From positions 1-18,432 of the forward strand of contig WLDR01000012.1 of NCBI GenBank assembly GCA_009704705.1: a DNA stretch of 18,432 bases. The letters run 5' to 3'. This document shows positions 1-8,224 of this stretch, in pieces. The position numbers and the translations under genes were made by a program. A model generated the notes under the pieces. It was given only the letters and a program-made list of their open reading frames with translations. It searched no databases and was not told where the DNA came from. This DNA comes from Actinomycetota bacterium (GTDB taxonomy: Bacteria; Actinomycetota; Actinomycetes; Actinomycetales; Microbacteriaceae). Position 1 is the stretch's first letter. Each line of letters opens with the position of its first letter.

Positions 1-20
1 ATGAGACTGCCAATATTGAG

Positions 21-47
21 TTAGCACTCATATAGGTTGAGTGCTAA
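21..47 (+). promoter_or_regulatory. CIRCE operator (HrcA-binding inverted repeat) upstream of groL
   Basis: The sequence shows a perfect inverted repeat, TTAGCACTC at 21-29 and GAGTGCTAA at 39-47, separated by exactly 9 nt. This is the textbook CIRCE element bound by the HrcA repressor. HrcA controls class I heat-shock genes. It lies 45 nt upstream of the groL start codon, so heat-inducible, HrcA-repressed transcription of groL is the expected regulation. The matching promoter hexamers are not clear and may lie partly outside the window. Confidence 0.96.
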
Positions 48-92
48 TTATTCGGTTTTCGAATTCTGGTCCTAGGAGGGCTAAACACAACC

Positions 93-1709
93 ATGGCAAA
101 GATGATTGCGTTTAACGAAGAAGCACGTCGCGGTCTTGAGCGCGGGCTCAACATTCTCGCTGACACCGTTAAGGTGACGCTCGGCCCACGCGGTCGCAAC
201 GTTGTTCTCGAAAAGAAGTGGGGCGCACCCACAATCACAAACGACGGCGTTTCCATCGCTAAGGAAATCGACCTCGAAGACCCCTACGAGCGCATTGGCG
301 CCGAACTGGTCAAAGAAGTTGCCAAGAAGACGGATGACGTCGCGGGTGACGGCACCACGACCGCAACCGTTCTCGCTCAGGCGCTCGTTCGCGAAGGACT
401 TCGCAACGTAGCCGCCGGCGCCGACCCGATTGCGCTTCGTCGCGGCATCGAGAAGGCTGTCGAGGCCGTCTCCGCTCAGCTTCAGAAGAACGCCAAAGAG
501 GTAGAGACCAAAGAAGAAATCGCCGCCACGGCGTCGATTTCGGCTGCAGACCCTCTGATTGGTGCGATCATCGCCGAGGCCATCGACAAGGTGGGCAAGG
601 AAGGCGTGGTCACCGTTGAGGAGTCGAACACGTTCGGTACCGAGCTTGAGCTCACCGAAGGTATGCGATTCGACAAGGGTTACCTCTCGGCTTACTTCGT
701 AACCGACCCTGAGCGCCAAGAAGCGGTTTTCGAGGACCCCTACATCCTCATCGCCAACTCGAAGATCTCGAGCATCAAGGACTTGATCCCGGTCATCGAG
801 AAGGTTGCACAGACGGGCAAGCAGTTGCTCATCATTGCGGAAGACGTTGAGGGTGAAGCTCTGGCGACACTCGTTGTCAACAAGATCCGCGGAATCTTCA
901 AGTCGGTTGCCGTCAAGGCTCCAGGTTTCGGAGACCGTCGTAAGGCCATGCTTCAGGACATCGCCATTCTCACGGGCGGTCAGGTCATCTCGGAAGAGGT
1001 CGGCCTCAAGCTCGACGCCGTGGACCTCGAACTTCTTGGTAGCGCCCGCAAGGTCGTTATCACCAAGGACGAAACGACCATTGTTGAGGGTGCCGGTGAC
1101 CCCGAGCAGATTGCGGGTCGCGTTGCTCAGATTCGTGGCGAAATCAACACGACCGACAGCGACTATGACCGCGAAAAGCTTCAGGAGCGCCTCGCGAAAC
1201 TCGCTGGCGGCGTCGCCGTCATCAAGGCTGGAGCCGCGACGGAGGTGGAACTCAAGGAGCGCAAGCACCGCATTGAGGACGCCGTTCGTAACGCAAAGGC
1301 TGCCGTCGAAGAGGGCATCGTCCCCGGCGGTGGAGTTGCTTTGATTCAGGCTGGCACGGTTCTCGACGGACTCAAGCTCAAGGGCGACGAGGCAACCGGT
1401 GTGAACATCGTTCGTGTTGCGATCGAAGCTCCCCTTCGTCAGATTGCGATCAATGCTGGTCACGAGCCCGGAGTTGTCGTTGACAAGGTTCGCTCGCTGC
1501 CCATCGGTCACGGCCTCAACGCCGCAACCGATGAGTACGGCGACCTGGTTGCTCAGGGCATCATTGACCCGGCCAAGGTAACCCGCTCGGCGTTGCAGAA
1601 CGCGGCATCGATCGCGGCGCTGTTCCTCACGACTGAGGCAGTTGTTGCCGAGAAGCCCGAGAAGCAGGCTCCTCCAATGGGTGGACACAACGAAGGCATG
1701 GACTTCTAA
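93..1709 (+). CDS. groL: Chaperonin GroEL (60 kDa, Hsp60)
   Basis: ATP-dependent chaperonin subunit that forms a 14-mer double ring in the cytoplasm and works with GroES to fold client proteins. The 538-residue product has the family length. It carries the ATP-binding GDGTT at residues 85-89 and the chaperonin signature AAVEEGIVPGGG at about 403-414. The C-terminus is a short Gly/Met tail ending in GMDF, as in GroEL2-type (housekeeping) actinobacterial chaperonins, and not the His-rich tail of GroEL1. The ATG at 93 follows an AGGAGGG ribosome-binding site at 74-80. No groES lies directly upstream: the CIRCE operator precedes groL itself. In many Actinobacteria groES is elsewhere and groL2 is monocistronic, and the strong terminator after the gene fits this. 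Confidence 0.98.
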   Translation: MAKMIAFNEEARRGLERGLNILADTVKVTLGPRGRNVVLEKKWGAPTITNDGVSIAKEIDLEDPYERIGAELVKEVAKKTDDVAGDGTTTATVLAQALVREGLRNVAAGADPIALRRGIEKAVEAVSAQLQKNAKEVETKEEIAATASISAADPLIGAIIAEAIDKVGKEGVVTVEESNTFGTELELTEGMRFDKGYLSAYFVTDPERQEAVFEDPYILIANSKISSIKDLIPVIEKVAQTGKQLLIIAEDVEGEALATLVVNKIRGIFKSVAVKAPGFGDRRKAMLQDIAILTGGQVISEEVGLKLDAVDLELLGSARKVVITKDETTIVEGAGDPEQIAGRVAQIRGEINTTDSDYDREKLQERLAKLAGGVAVIKAGAATEVELKERKHRIEDAVRNAKAAVEEGIVPGGGVALIQAGTVLDGLKLKGDEATGVNIVRVAIEAPLRQIAINAGHEPGVVVDKVRSLPIGHGLNAATDEYGDLVAQGIIDPAKVTRSALQNAASIAALFLTTEAVVAEKPEKQAPPMGGHNEGMDF

Positions 1710-1730
1710 GCCCCACCGCACACGAAGTGA

Positions 1731-1766
1731 AGTGTGGCCCCTCCCGTTCGCGGGAGGGGCCACACT
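1731..1766 (+). terminator. Hairpin terminator between convergent groL and WXG100 gene
   Basis: A perfect 16-bp inverted repeat (1731-1746 pairing with 1751-1766) encloses a TTCG loop. It lies 22 nt after the groL stop codon. There is only a weak T-run on either side, so it is a GC-rich hairpin of the kind common in Actinobacteria. Because the next gene is convergent, it could serve both directions. Confidence 0.88.
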
Positions 1767-1817
1767 CGTTTCACCTCGGCCACAGGGGGGATGGGCGGGG
1801 TGAGCTCTGGGGCAGGA

Positions 1818-2108
1818 TCAGCCCGCAAAAAGCCGTGCTGTCGCGAGTTCCATCTCGGCATACTGGCGGGCCGCCATCGACAGTGTTTGACTGAGTTGAG
1901 TCAAGCTTTCTTCTACCCTCAGCTGCGTTTGGTGCCATGCGTCGACGGTTGACTGAAAAGCGGTGGCGGCCGGGCCTGACCACGACGCTTGCAGGTCGGC
2001 AAGCTGACTTCTCAGAAGAACCACCTCTCCTTGGATGCGCGTCACCGATGACTGCACTGTGGTCGTTGCGTGGGCAACCGCATCGCTGTCGACTCGAAAC
2101 TGCGTCAC
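1818..2108 (-). CDS. WXG100 (ESAT-6-like) family protein
   Basis: Small helical-hairpin protein of the ESAT-6/WXG100 family, typically exported as a dimer by type VII (ESX/EssC-type) secretion. The product is 96 residues, the family size. It has Trp43-Ser-Gly45 in the predicted inter-helix turn (ASWSGPAA) and a Tyr83-x3-Glu87 pair near the C-terminus, resembling the YxxxD/E secretion signal. The start is placed at GTG 2108 because AAGGAGG (2116-2122, minus sense) lies 7 nt upstream; a longer reading from GTG 2129 would put that ribosome site inside the gene. No partner WXG100 gene or secretion ATPase is nearby, so it is an orphan here. It lies downstream of, and on the same strand as, the histidine kinase with a gap of about 110 nt. 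Whether it is secreted is inferred only from the motifs. Confidence 0.88.
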   Translation of the reverse strand: MTQFRVDSDAVAHATTTVQSSVTRIQGEVVLLRSQLADLQASWSGPAATAFQSTVDAWHQTQLRVEESLTQLSQTLSMAARQYAEMELATARLFAG

Positions 2109-2172
2109 GTTCGATCCTCCTTCACTCACGAATGCATCGAAAGCGACCCGTGATGTCGAGAAGGTAGGCCGT

Positions 2173-2206
2173 ACGTGACCTCACGTCTCCACGCGCACGC
2201 GCGGAG
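2173..2206. repeat. Tandem inverted repeats between histidine kinase and WXG100 gene
   Basis: Two dyad symmetries lie next to each other in the 110-nt gap. ACGTGA-CC-TCACGT at 2173-2186 is a perfect 14-bp dyad. CTCCACGCG/CGCGCGGAG at 2187-2206 can form a GC-rich stem, with one G-U pair on the minus-strand transcript. They follow the kinase stop codon, so they may be a terminator for the two-component operon. The 14-bp palindrome could instead be an operator for the WXG100 gene. There is no clear T-run. Confidence 0.4.
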
Positions 2207-2218
2207 GCAGAAAACTAC

Positions 2219-3679
2219 CTAGTTGCCGGGGGTGTGCAGAACCGGAAGGGTCACGGTGAAGGTGGCACCGCCACCAGGCGTCTGCGTCACATTAATCGTT
2301 CCGTTGTGCGCATTCACGATGGACGCGACAATGGCGAGCCCGAGCCCCGAGCCCCCCGTCTCTCGGGTACGCGACGAATCGGCGCGCCAGAATCGCTCAA
2401 AAATCTTGTCTCGAATCTGGGCGGGAATTCCCTCACCGTGGTCGACCACGGAGATGGTGGCGGAGTCTTTGTCGACGCCGATTGCAATCTCGAGGGGCGA
2501 CTTCTCTGGGGTGAATCGAAGGGCATTGCCCATCAGGTTCGTAATCACTTGGCGCACCTTGTCGTCGTTGGCCTGAATGACGAGAGGTGACGAAAGGGGT
2601 GCGCCGTCGTTGCGCACGACAGACACGGTGCGTTCCGGGTCGAAGGCGCGCGCATCCATAGCGGCATCATGAGCGACGAGCGTGAGGTCTACCTCGCCAA
2701 CTTCGAGCGGTCGAGATTCGTCCAGGCGAGCGAGAGCGAGTAAGTCCTCGACGAGCGCACCCATGCGAATCGCTTCTTTTTCGATGCGGTCCATGGCCTG
2801 CTCAATGTCACGCTTCTTGGGAAGTGCTCCCATGCGGTAGAGCTCCGCGTAGCCACGCACCGAAACAAGGGGAGTGCGCAGCTCGTGAGAGGCATCACCA
2901 ACGAAACGTTGCATCTGCGACAGTGCGCGGTTGCGTTCAGCGAACGCGCGGTCGATTCGACCGAGCATGATGTTCAGTGCTCTATTGAGTCGTCCAACTT
3001 CTGTGTTGGGGGTGGCCCCCGGGAGACGCTGACTGAAGTCACCGTCGGCGATAGCGGCGGCGGTGAGTTCAACCTCTCGAAGGGGAGCAAATGTCGTCGT
3101 CACCAGGAATCTCGTGAGCAACGCGCCGACGATGACGACTCCAATGCCGAAGCCGAGAAAGATCGACAGATAGGTGGTCAACAGTCGATCAAGGCTCGAC
3201 GTCGGCGCGGCAACAACGAGTGATCCGCGCTCGCCCGACAGGTCTTGAAAAACAACTGCGGTTGCGACGGCATGGAACGTGGTGCGAGTGTCGATACTAT
3301 CGACGACGAAGATTCGACCGCCCAATTGTTGCGTGTCATCGGCCGACCACGTCGATGCGATTGCCGGCTGAAGTCCGAGCCCTTTGTCGGCCCAGTTGCG
3401 AACGAGCAGCGTTCCGTCGTCGGCGTAGAGAGCATAGAAATAGTCGCTCGGCGTAGATGAGTTTGTGCCCGGCTCGCTCGAATCGTCCAGCATGCGGGAA
3501 AGCTCGACCGCCACGGCGTTAACCTGACTGTCGAGCTGCCCAATCAGGGCCGGCCGGAGCATGGCCATCGTGCCGATTCCCGACACGAGGAGTCCCACGG
3601 TCAGCAGCAGAACGGTGACCGCGGTGACCTTCGTGCGCAACGAAATCGCGTCGAGGCGATCTTGTAGCGCAAGTGACAT
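2219..3679 (-). CDS. Sensor histidine kinase (HAMP-HisKA-HATPase)
   Basis: Membrane sensor kinase of 486 residues that would autophosphorylate on His and pass the phosphate to the response regulator encoded just upstream. Visible layout: a membrane helix at about 20-42, an extracytoplasmic sensor region at about 43-165, a second helix at about 170-193, HAMP to about 245, then HisKA with the H-box DASHELRTP (His265). The ATPase domain follows, with the N-box Asn385, the G1 box DHGEGIP (413-419) and the G2 box GGSGLGLA (442-449). All catalytic boxes are intact. The ATG at 3679 lies 4 nt after the regulator stop with no strong ribosome site, which suggests translational coupling. It looks like the TrcS/TcrY/PrrB-type actinobacterial kinases, but I cannot assign a specific orthologue or signal. 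Confidence 0.95.
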   Translation of the reverse strand: MSLALQDRLDAISLRTKVTAVTVLLLTVGLLVSGIGTMAMLRPALIGQLDSQVNAVAVELSRMLDDSSEPGTNSSTPSDYFYALYADDGTLLVRNWADKGLGLQPAIASTWSADDTQQLGGRIFVVDSIDTRTTFHAVATAVVFQDLSGERGSLVVAAPTSSLDRLLTTYLSIFLGFGIGVVIVGALLTRFLVTTTFAPLREVELTAAAIADGDFSQRLPGATPNTEVGRLNRALNIMLGRIDRAFAERNRALSQMQRFVGDASHELRTPLVSVRGYAELYRMGALPKKRDIEQAMDRIEKEAIRMGALVEDLLALARLDESRPLEVGEVDLTLVAHDAAMDARAFDPERTVSVVRNDGAPLSSPLVIQANDDKVRQVITNLMGNALRFTPEKSPLEIAIGVDKDSATISVVDHGEGIPAQIRDKIFERFWRADSSRTRETGGSGLGLAIVASIVNAHNGTINVTQTPGGGATFTVTLPVLHTPGN

Positions 3680-3683
3680 ATGA

Positions 3684-4370
3684 CTACTTTGCCACCCGAA
3701 GCATGTAACCGAAGCCGCGCTTTGTCTGAATCAGCGGCTCGGCCGAGAACTGGTCAAGCTTGCGCCGCAGGTATGACACGTACGATTCCACGATTCCTGC
3801 GTCACCGTTGAAGTCGTACTCCCACACGTGATCGAGAATCTGAGCCTTCGAGAGCACGCGGTTGGGGTTCTGCATGAGGTAGCGCAGAAGCTTGAATTCC
3901 GTCGGGCTGAGCTCAATCGCAGCATCACCGATACGCACCTCGTGCGTGTCCTGATCCATCACGATCTCGCCAGCCTTGATGACGGATTCCTCTTCGGCCA
4001 CCGCGGTGCGGCGCAGAATCGCCTTGATGCGCGCGACGATTTCGTCGAGGCTGAACGGTTTTGTCACATAGTCGTCGCCACCGACCGTGAGGCCGGTGAT
4101 CTTGTCCTGCGTGTCGTCCTTGGCGGTGAGGAACAGGATGGGAGAGGTGTAGCCAGCCTCGCGAAGGCGCTTCGTCACCGAGAAGCCATTCATGTCGGGG
4201 AGCATGACGTCGAGGATGATCAGATCCGGCTCGTTCGCAAGAACGGCCGAGATGGCAGACGCGCCGTTGGCGACAGCCTGCACGCGGAACCCGGCGAACC
4301 GAAGACTCGTCGTGAGCAAGTCACGAATGTTGGGTTCGTCGTCAACAATGAGGATTTTTGGACCTTCCAT
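3684..4370 (-). CDS. OmpR/PhoB-family response regulator
   Basis: DNA-binding response regulator of 228 residues paired with the adjacent kinase. The receiver domain (about 5-120) has the acidic pair Asp10/Asp11, the phospho-acceptor Asp54 in IILDVMLPDMNG, Thr82 and Lys104 in the VTKPF motif. A winged-helix output domain (about 130-225) carries the typical SPTEFKLLRYL and RRKL/RGFGYML segments. The start is placed at ATG 4370, which begins the receiver fold (MEGPKILIVDDE). An upstream TTG at 4415 is possible but has no ribosome site. A TATCGT hexamer (4378-4383, minus sense) ends 7 nt before the ATG, so the transcript may be leaderless. The gene starts 68 nt after the XPB helicase stop codon, so it may have its own promoter. 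Confidence 0.94.
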   Translation of the reverse strand: MEGPKILIVDDEPNIRDLLTTSLRFAGFRVQAVANGASAISAVLANEPDLIILDVMLPDMNGFSVTKRLREAGYTSPILFLTAKDDTQDKITGLTVGGDDYVTKPFSLDEIVARIKAILRRTAVAEEESVIKAGEIVMDQDTHEVRIGDAAIELSPTEFKLLRYLMQNPNRVLSKAQILDHVWEYDFNGDAGIVESYVSYLRRKLDQFSAEPLIQTKRGFGYMLRVAK

Positions 4371-4438
4371 AACCCCGACGATACTGCGCGTTTCCTGAAT
4401 GCTAACTGTGAGCAAGCAAAAACTACCTGACGCTTTGA

Positions 4439-6070
4439 TTAGAGAGTGTGGGCATCCACAATCTCATAGGCGTAGCCCTGTTCAGTGAGAAATCTCTGGC
4501 GGTTGGCTGCGTAATCCTGGTCGATTGTGTCTCGTGCCACGAGTGTGTAAAAAGTTGCGGTGCGACCCGACTTCTTCGGACGCAATATTCGCCCCAGGCG
4601 CTGTGCCTCTTCTTGTCGCGAACCGAAGGCGCCTGATACTTGAATCGCCACGCTCGCCTCGGGAAGGTCGACCGAGAAGTTGGCGACCTTGCTCACCACA
4701 AGCACGCGAATCTCGCCCGCACGGAATGCTCCGAACAGGCGTTCGCGTTCATCCACCGGCGTCGCCCCCGTAATCTCGGGCACGTCCAACGCAGCGCCGA
4801 GCTCGGCGAGCTGATCGAGGTACTGCCCAATAACAAGAATCTGATCGTCGGGATGGTCGGCGATCAGGCGCTTCACGACGCTCATCTTTTGCGGGCTCGA
4901 CGCGGCCATGCGGTAGCGGTCAGCGTCACTCGCCGCGGCGTAGCGGAGTCGCTCATCCTGCGGCAAATCAATACGAATCTCTTTGCAGACTGCGGGGGAG
5001 ATGAACCCTTCTGCTTCGATCTCTTTCCACGGCGCATCGAAGCGCTTCGGACCGATGAGGGAAAACACGTCTGACTCGCGTCCGTCTTCGCGCACGAGCG
5101 TCGCGGTGAGTCCGAGTCTGCGTCGAGCCTGGAGTTCCGCAGTGAGCTTGAAGACCGGTGCCGGAAGCAAATGCACCTCGTCGTAGATCACCAGCCCCCA
5201 GTCCTTTGCGTCGAGCAATGACAGGTGAGCGAATTCACCGCCGCGCTTGGCCGTCAGGATTTGGTAGGTGGCAATGGTCACCGGCTTGATTTCTTTTGTC
5301 TGACCGGAGTACTCGCCGACGTCTTCCGCAGTCAGCGACGTGCGGGCAAGCAGTTCGTCACGCCACTGGCGAGCGGAAACCGTGTTCGTGACCAAGATGA
5401 GCGTGTCGGTATTGGTGCGAGCCATCGTGGCCGCGCCCACGAGCGTCTTGCCGGCACCACACGGCAAAACGACCACACCAGATCCGCCGGCGAGAAAATT
5501 GTCGACGGCCTTCTCTTGGTAGTGCCGCAGACTCCATCCGTCGGTCTTGAGGTCGATATCGAACGGTGCGCCGTCGCGAAACCCGGCTTTGTCTTCGGCG
5601 GGCCACCCCAGCTTGAGGAGTTCTTGCTTGAGTTGTCCGCGTGCCCACGGCACCACGTCATACTTGCCATCCGGGCGTGCCGAGACGAGCTCGCTGGTCT
5701 TCTTCGATTTGGCCACCTCGGCGAGAACCGCCGGATCGGTTCCGGTGAGCAGCAGGTTGCCCTCCGCATCCCGCTCAATCGTCAACCGACCGTAACGGTT
5801 CATCGTTTCGGTGATGTCAATCGAGACGGTGGCGGGAACCGCAAACTTGGAATAGCGCTCCAGCGTCGCGAGGATTTCGTCGGCGGTGTGGCCCGCCGCG
5901 CGCGCATTCCACAGACCGAGACGCGTGATTCGATACGTGTGAATGTGTTCGGGAGCGCGTTCGAGTTCGGCGAAAACGGCAAGTTCGTGGCGAGCATCTG
6001 ATGCGGACTTGTGCGCCACCTCGAGCAGCACTGTCCGGTCACTCTGAACAATCAGTGGCCCCTCGGTCAT
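4439..6070 (-). CDS. XPB/Ssl2-type DNA repair helicase (superfamily 2)
   Basis: ATP-dependent 3'-5' DNA helicase of the bacterial XPB (ERCC3) family, cytoplasmic, presumed to act in DNA repair. The length (543 residues) matches mycobacterial XPB, which is about 542. An N-terminal damage-recognition-like region (1-175) precedes RecA1, with Q-motif LRHYQ at 181-185, Walker A LPCGAGKT at 202-209, DEVH at 297-300 and LTAT at 321-324. The XPB-specific RED triad follows at 327-329. RecA2 has VVSKVANFSVDLP (458-470) and motif VI QRLGRILRPK (490-499). The ATG at 6070 overlaps the stop of the preceding gene by 4 nt (ATGA) with AGGAAAAG just upstream, so the two are translationally coupled. No RNase or nuclease domain is fused to it. 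Confidence 0.96.
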   Translation of the reverse strand: MTEGPLIVQSDRTVLLEVAHKSASDARHELAVFAELERAPEHIHTYRITRLGLWNARAAGHTADEILATLERYSKFAVPATVSIDITETMNRYGRLTIERDAEGNLLLTGTDPAVLAEVAKSKKTSELVSARPDGKYDVVPWARGQLKQELLKLGWPAEDKAGFRDGAPFDIDLKTDGWSLRHYQEKAVDNFLAGGSGVVVLPCGAGKTLVGAATMARTNTDTLILVTNTVSARQWRDELLARTSLTAEDVGEYSGQTKEIKPVTIATYQILTAKRGGEFAHLSLLDAKDWGLVIYDEVHLLPAPVFKLTAELQARRRLGLTATLVREDGRESDVFSLIGPKRFDAPWKEIEAEGFISPAVCKEIRIDLPQDERLRYAAASDADRYRMAASSPQKMSVVKRLIADHPDDQILVIGQYLDQLAELGAALDVPEITGATPVDERERLFGAFRAGEIRVLVVSKVANFSVDLPEASVAIQVSGAFGSRQEEAQRLGRILRPKKSGRTATFYTLVARDTIDQDYAANRQRFLTEQGYAYEIVDAHTL

Positions 6071-7875
6071 ACTTTTCCTACGCTCTCTGGAGTTGCTAGT
6101 CCCGAAATACTCGCCATGGGCAGTGTGCGCTCGACCTCGGTGACCATGTCTTTGGCACGCAGTCGGCCATTTGCCAGAGACAGCGGGATGACCGTCAATG
6201 ACTTTTGGGTGCCATCGGGCATATCGAAGGTGAGTAGCAGTGTCGACTTCTCGCGAATGGCGAGCGAAATCTGCCGTTCGCGCCACGCAGTGGCATCGTC
6301 GAGGTGACTGAAGCTGCCGGTTTCGGTTGACGTCGAGGCAATGAGTCGGTCGACGAGGGCGTGCAAGACGGGCACCACTGGAGTCTTGGTCGAAATCGGC
6401 AAGGGGAGGATTCGTGGCGAAGCGTCGAGTTGCCCCTCGTCGTCTTCGAGCACGGCTGGGTGCTTTTCAGCAACGAGTAGTTCACGTGTTGTGACGGGCT
6501 CGTGGCGGGTTGTTGCAGTGGAGTCTGATACTCGGTCCCAGTTCAGTGTCGATAGGGCGGAGTCTGCGAGCAGTAGTTCGAGGAGAGCCGCATCTCGACA
6601 GGTGACGAGTGCGCCGTTACCCCACGGGCGCACACGGATGGCGTCAAATCGCGCGCCGGTATCTTCGATCAGATACACGACCGGTTGCGGAAGCGGTGTT
6701 GCCGACAGGGCCTGAAGTTCCTGAACAATCTGCGCTGCGGTCATGCCGTTGGTCATGGCGGCCGAGAGGCGCGACACACTCAGTCGAAAAGTGGATGCTA
6801 AACCGGAGTGCTCGACGTCGCAGATGCGCCGCAGTAGTTGCTCGGTCTCCACGCGGAGCATGCCGGGTGCCACGATGGTCAGGTCATTCTGCACATAGAC
6901 AACATTCACCGGCTCAGGAAGTGCTGCTGTCGCACGAGTGAGAACGTTCTCTCGCGACGTTGCGGTATCTGGTTCGAGCACGGCACGCGCCGTCTCGTGT
7001 CGGGTGCCACGCGAGACGAGCCCGAGAAGCTCGGCGTCGCTCGTGGCACGCGTGACCAAGTCGACAATCCACTGCGATTCGAGCGGAAACAACCAGCGCG
7101 TGTAGTCAACGAGTTCATCCGCCCACAACGACCTACCTCTGAGAATCTGCACGACGCGGGAGTCAAGCGCGTTGCGCCAACCGAAGGCGAGGTCTACCCA
7201 GCGTTGAGCAGGGCTGCCCGCGCGCCACTCGTCGAACGCGGGGGCGGTCATCCACCAGCCGTCGACGAGGATGATCAAGCCCGAGTTCTCAGCCAAGTCG
7301 ATGGCACGCGCAATCGGCATGCCGATGTGTTCCACTGTGCCGCTCAGCCGAGCGTTGTCTGTGGCCGCGAGCAGGCCCGTGGACATGCGACGAGCAGGGC
7401 GAGCGAGGATTGCGTGCACGAGATCATCAAGGGCGGTGGTGAGCGCGAGCCCTCGCTCGATACCGGCGGCTTCCTGTTTGGCACTTTCGTCTCCAGCGCC
7501 AGCAACCAAAGACTCCGACTCTGCGGGCGGAACGTCGTCAGCGGTCATGTTCAGTTGCGCACACAGTGCGCGAGCGACCTCCGTGACTTCGTCCATCGCA
7601 ACAATCGCCGTCTCGGGTGACCCGGTCACGAGTCCAAGTCGAAGCAAGAGCTCGTCATTCGGCCGAACGTCAGCTTGCGCGAGGCGAGCAAGGGTCGTGC
7701 GAGGAACAAAAGCAAGGGCACTGGCGATGCTCGACTCGGCGAGCAGTGCATCGGCGAGGTCGAAGAAGTCACGCACGTTTGGTGCGCTGAATGTTCGTGA
7801 CCCGAGCAGTGCGATGAGCTCGGGGCGGGTACGGGACTTTATGTCGCGCGCAAGGTGCAGGGCTGAGGATGACAA
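6067..7875 (-). CDS. XPB-associated protein (helicase XPB/Ssl2 N-terminal-like domain)
   Basis: Partner protein that commonly sits beside bacterial XPB. A helicase-associated 'Helicase_C_3'/XPB N-terminal-like domain is recognisable at about 322-447: the segment VYVQNDLTIVAPGML, then FRLS, then MTAAQIVQELQAL with PLPQPVVYLIED. The C-terminal ~55 residues read like a WYL-type beta segment (LLLTFDMPDGTQ, VIPLSLANGRLRAKD, ERTLPMASISG). The first 320 residues are helical with no motif I can name, and no Walker motif is present, so it is not itself a helicase. The start is uncertain: TTG 7875 gives 602 residues beginning MSSSALHLARDI and lies 7 nt after the previous stop. Upstream codons in frame would run into that gene. 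The 4-nt overlap with XPB implies coupled expression. Confidence 0.88.
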   Translation of the reverse strand: MSSSALHLARDIKSRTRPELIALLGSRTFSAPNVRDFFDLADALLAESSIASALAFVPRTTLARLAQADVRPNDELLLRLGLVTGSPETAIVAMDEVTEVARALCAQLNMTADDVPPAESESLVAGAGDESAKQEAAGIERGLALTTALDDLVHAILARPARRMSTGLLAATDNARLSGTVEHIGMPIARAIDLAENSGLIILVDGWWMTAPAFDEWRAGSPAQRWVDLAFGWRNALDSRVVQILRGRSLWADELVDYTRWLFPLESQWIVDLVTRATSDAELLGLVSRGTRHETARAVLEPDTATSRENVLTRATAALPEPVNVVYVQNDLTIVAPGMLRVETEQLLRRICDVEHSGLASTFRLSVSRLSAAMTNGMTAAQIVQELQALSATPLPQPVVYLIEDTGARFDAIRVRPWGNGALVTCRDAALLELLLADSALSTLNWDRVSDSTATTRHEPVTTRELLVAEKHPAVLEDDEGQLDASPRILPLPISTKTPVVPVLHALVDRLIASTSTETGSFSHLDDATAWRERQISLAIREKSTLLLTFDMPDGTQKSLTVIPLSLANGRLRAKDMVTEVERTLPMASISGLATPESVGKV

Positions 7876-7882
7876 GGGAGAC

Positions 7883-8143
7883 CTAGACGCGGCCACTGGA
7901 CTGGCGGCGACGGCGAACGAAATTGATGGTGAGCAAGCCAACAAACATCAGAAACCCCAGTGGCAAGCCAATCAAGGGCAGGGTGACGACGATGTTCCAC
8001 ACGGCGCCCGAACCGGGAAGTCGAAGAACTCCCGTGACGACAACAATGGCAATGAAGCAGAGCACAGAGAGCCCGATGCATGCTGCGGTGATTGCAACGA
8101 GCGCTCGCTCGGCTCGGGATGGTTCATACGCGTCTTCAGCCAT
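7883..8143 (-). CDS. Small two-helix membrane protein (hypothetical)
   Basis: An 86-residue predicted inner-membrane protein of unknown function. A short charged N-terminus (MAEDAYEPSRAER) is followed by two hydrophobic helices at about 14-38 and 48-72, and a basic tail (FVRRRRQSSGRV) probably on the cytoplasmic side. It heads the run with the XPB-associated gene (7-nt gap) and is divergent from the cold-shock gene. From memory, a similar small membrane protein lies beside cspB in mycobacteria, but I do not know a function. The ATG at 8143 directly abuts GGAGGG, too close for normal Shine-Dalgarno use. The hexamer TATTCT 6 nt upstream suggests a leaderless mRNA instead. Confidence 0.8.
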   Translation of the reverse strand: MAEDAYEPSRAERALVAITAACIGLSVLCFIAIVVVTGVLRLPGSGAVWNIVVTLPLIGLPLGFLMFVGLLTINFVRRRRQSSGRV

Positions 8144-8149
8144 CCCTCC

Positions 8150-8155
8150 AGAATA
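8150..8155 (-). promoter_or_regulatory. Candidate -10 box for leaderless transcript of the membrane protein/XPB operon
   Basis: On the minus strand TATTCT lies exactly 6 nt before the ATG at 8143, fitting the TANNNT-to-start spacing of leaderless actinobacterial transcripts. No convincing -35 is visible 17 nt upstream. This is inference from spacing only. Confidence 0.35.
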
Positions 8156-8224
8156 CGCTCCCCGGAGACCGCGTCTTCCCACGCCGGTAGACTCAACGCA
8201 ACATCGTTTAACCCGAGGAGAATC

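Noticed and set aside
81..1763. A 560-codon open frame antisense to groL
   Set aside because: It covers groL almost exactly and its translation has no recognisable domain. It is the usual shadow frame caused by the codon bias of a high-G+C chaperonin gene, and the CIRCE and ribosome site belong to the plus strand.
7271..8224. Long N-terminal extension of the cold-shock frame
   Set aside because: The frame stays open upstream by chance, antisense to two real genes. The cold-shock fold and GAGGAG ribosome site place the start at 8225.
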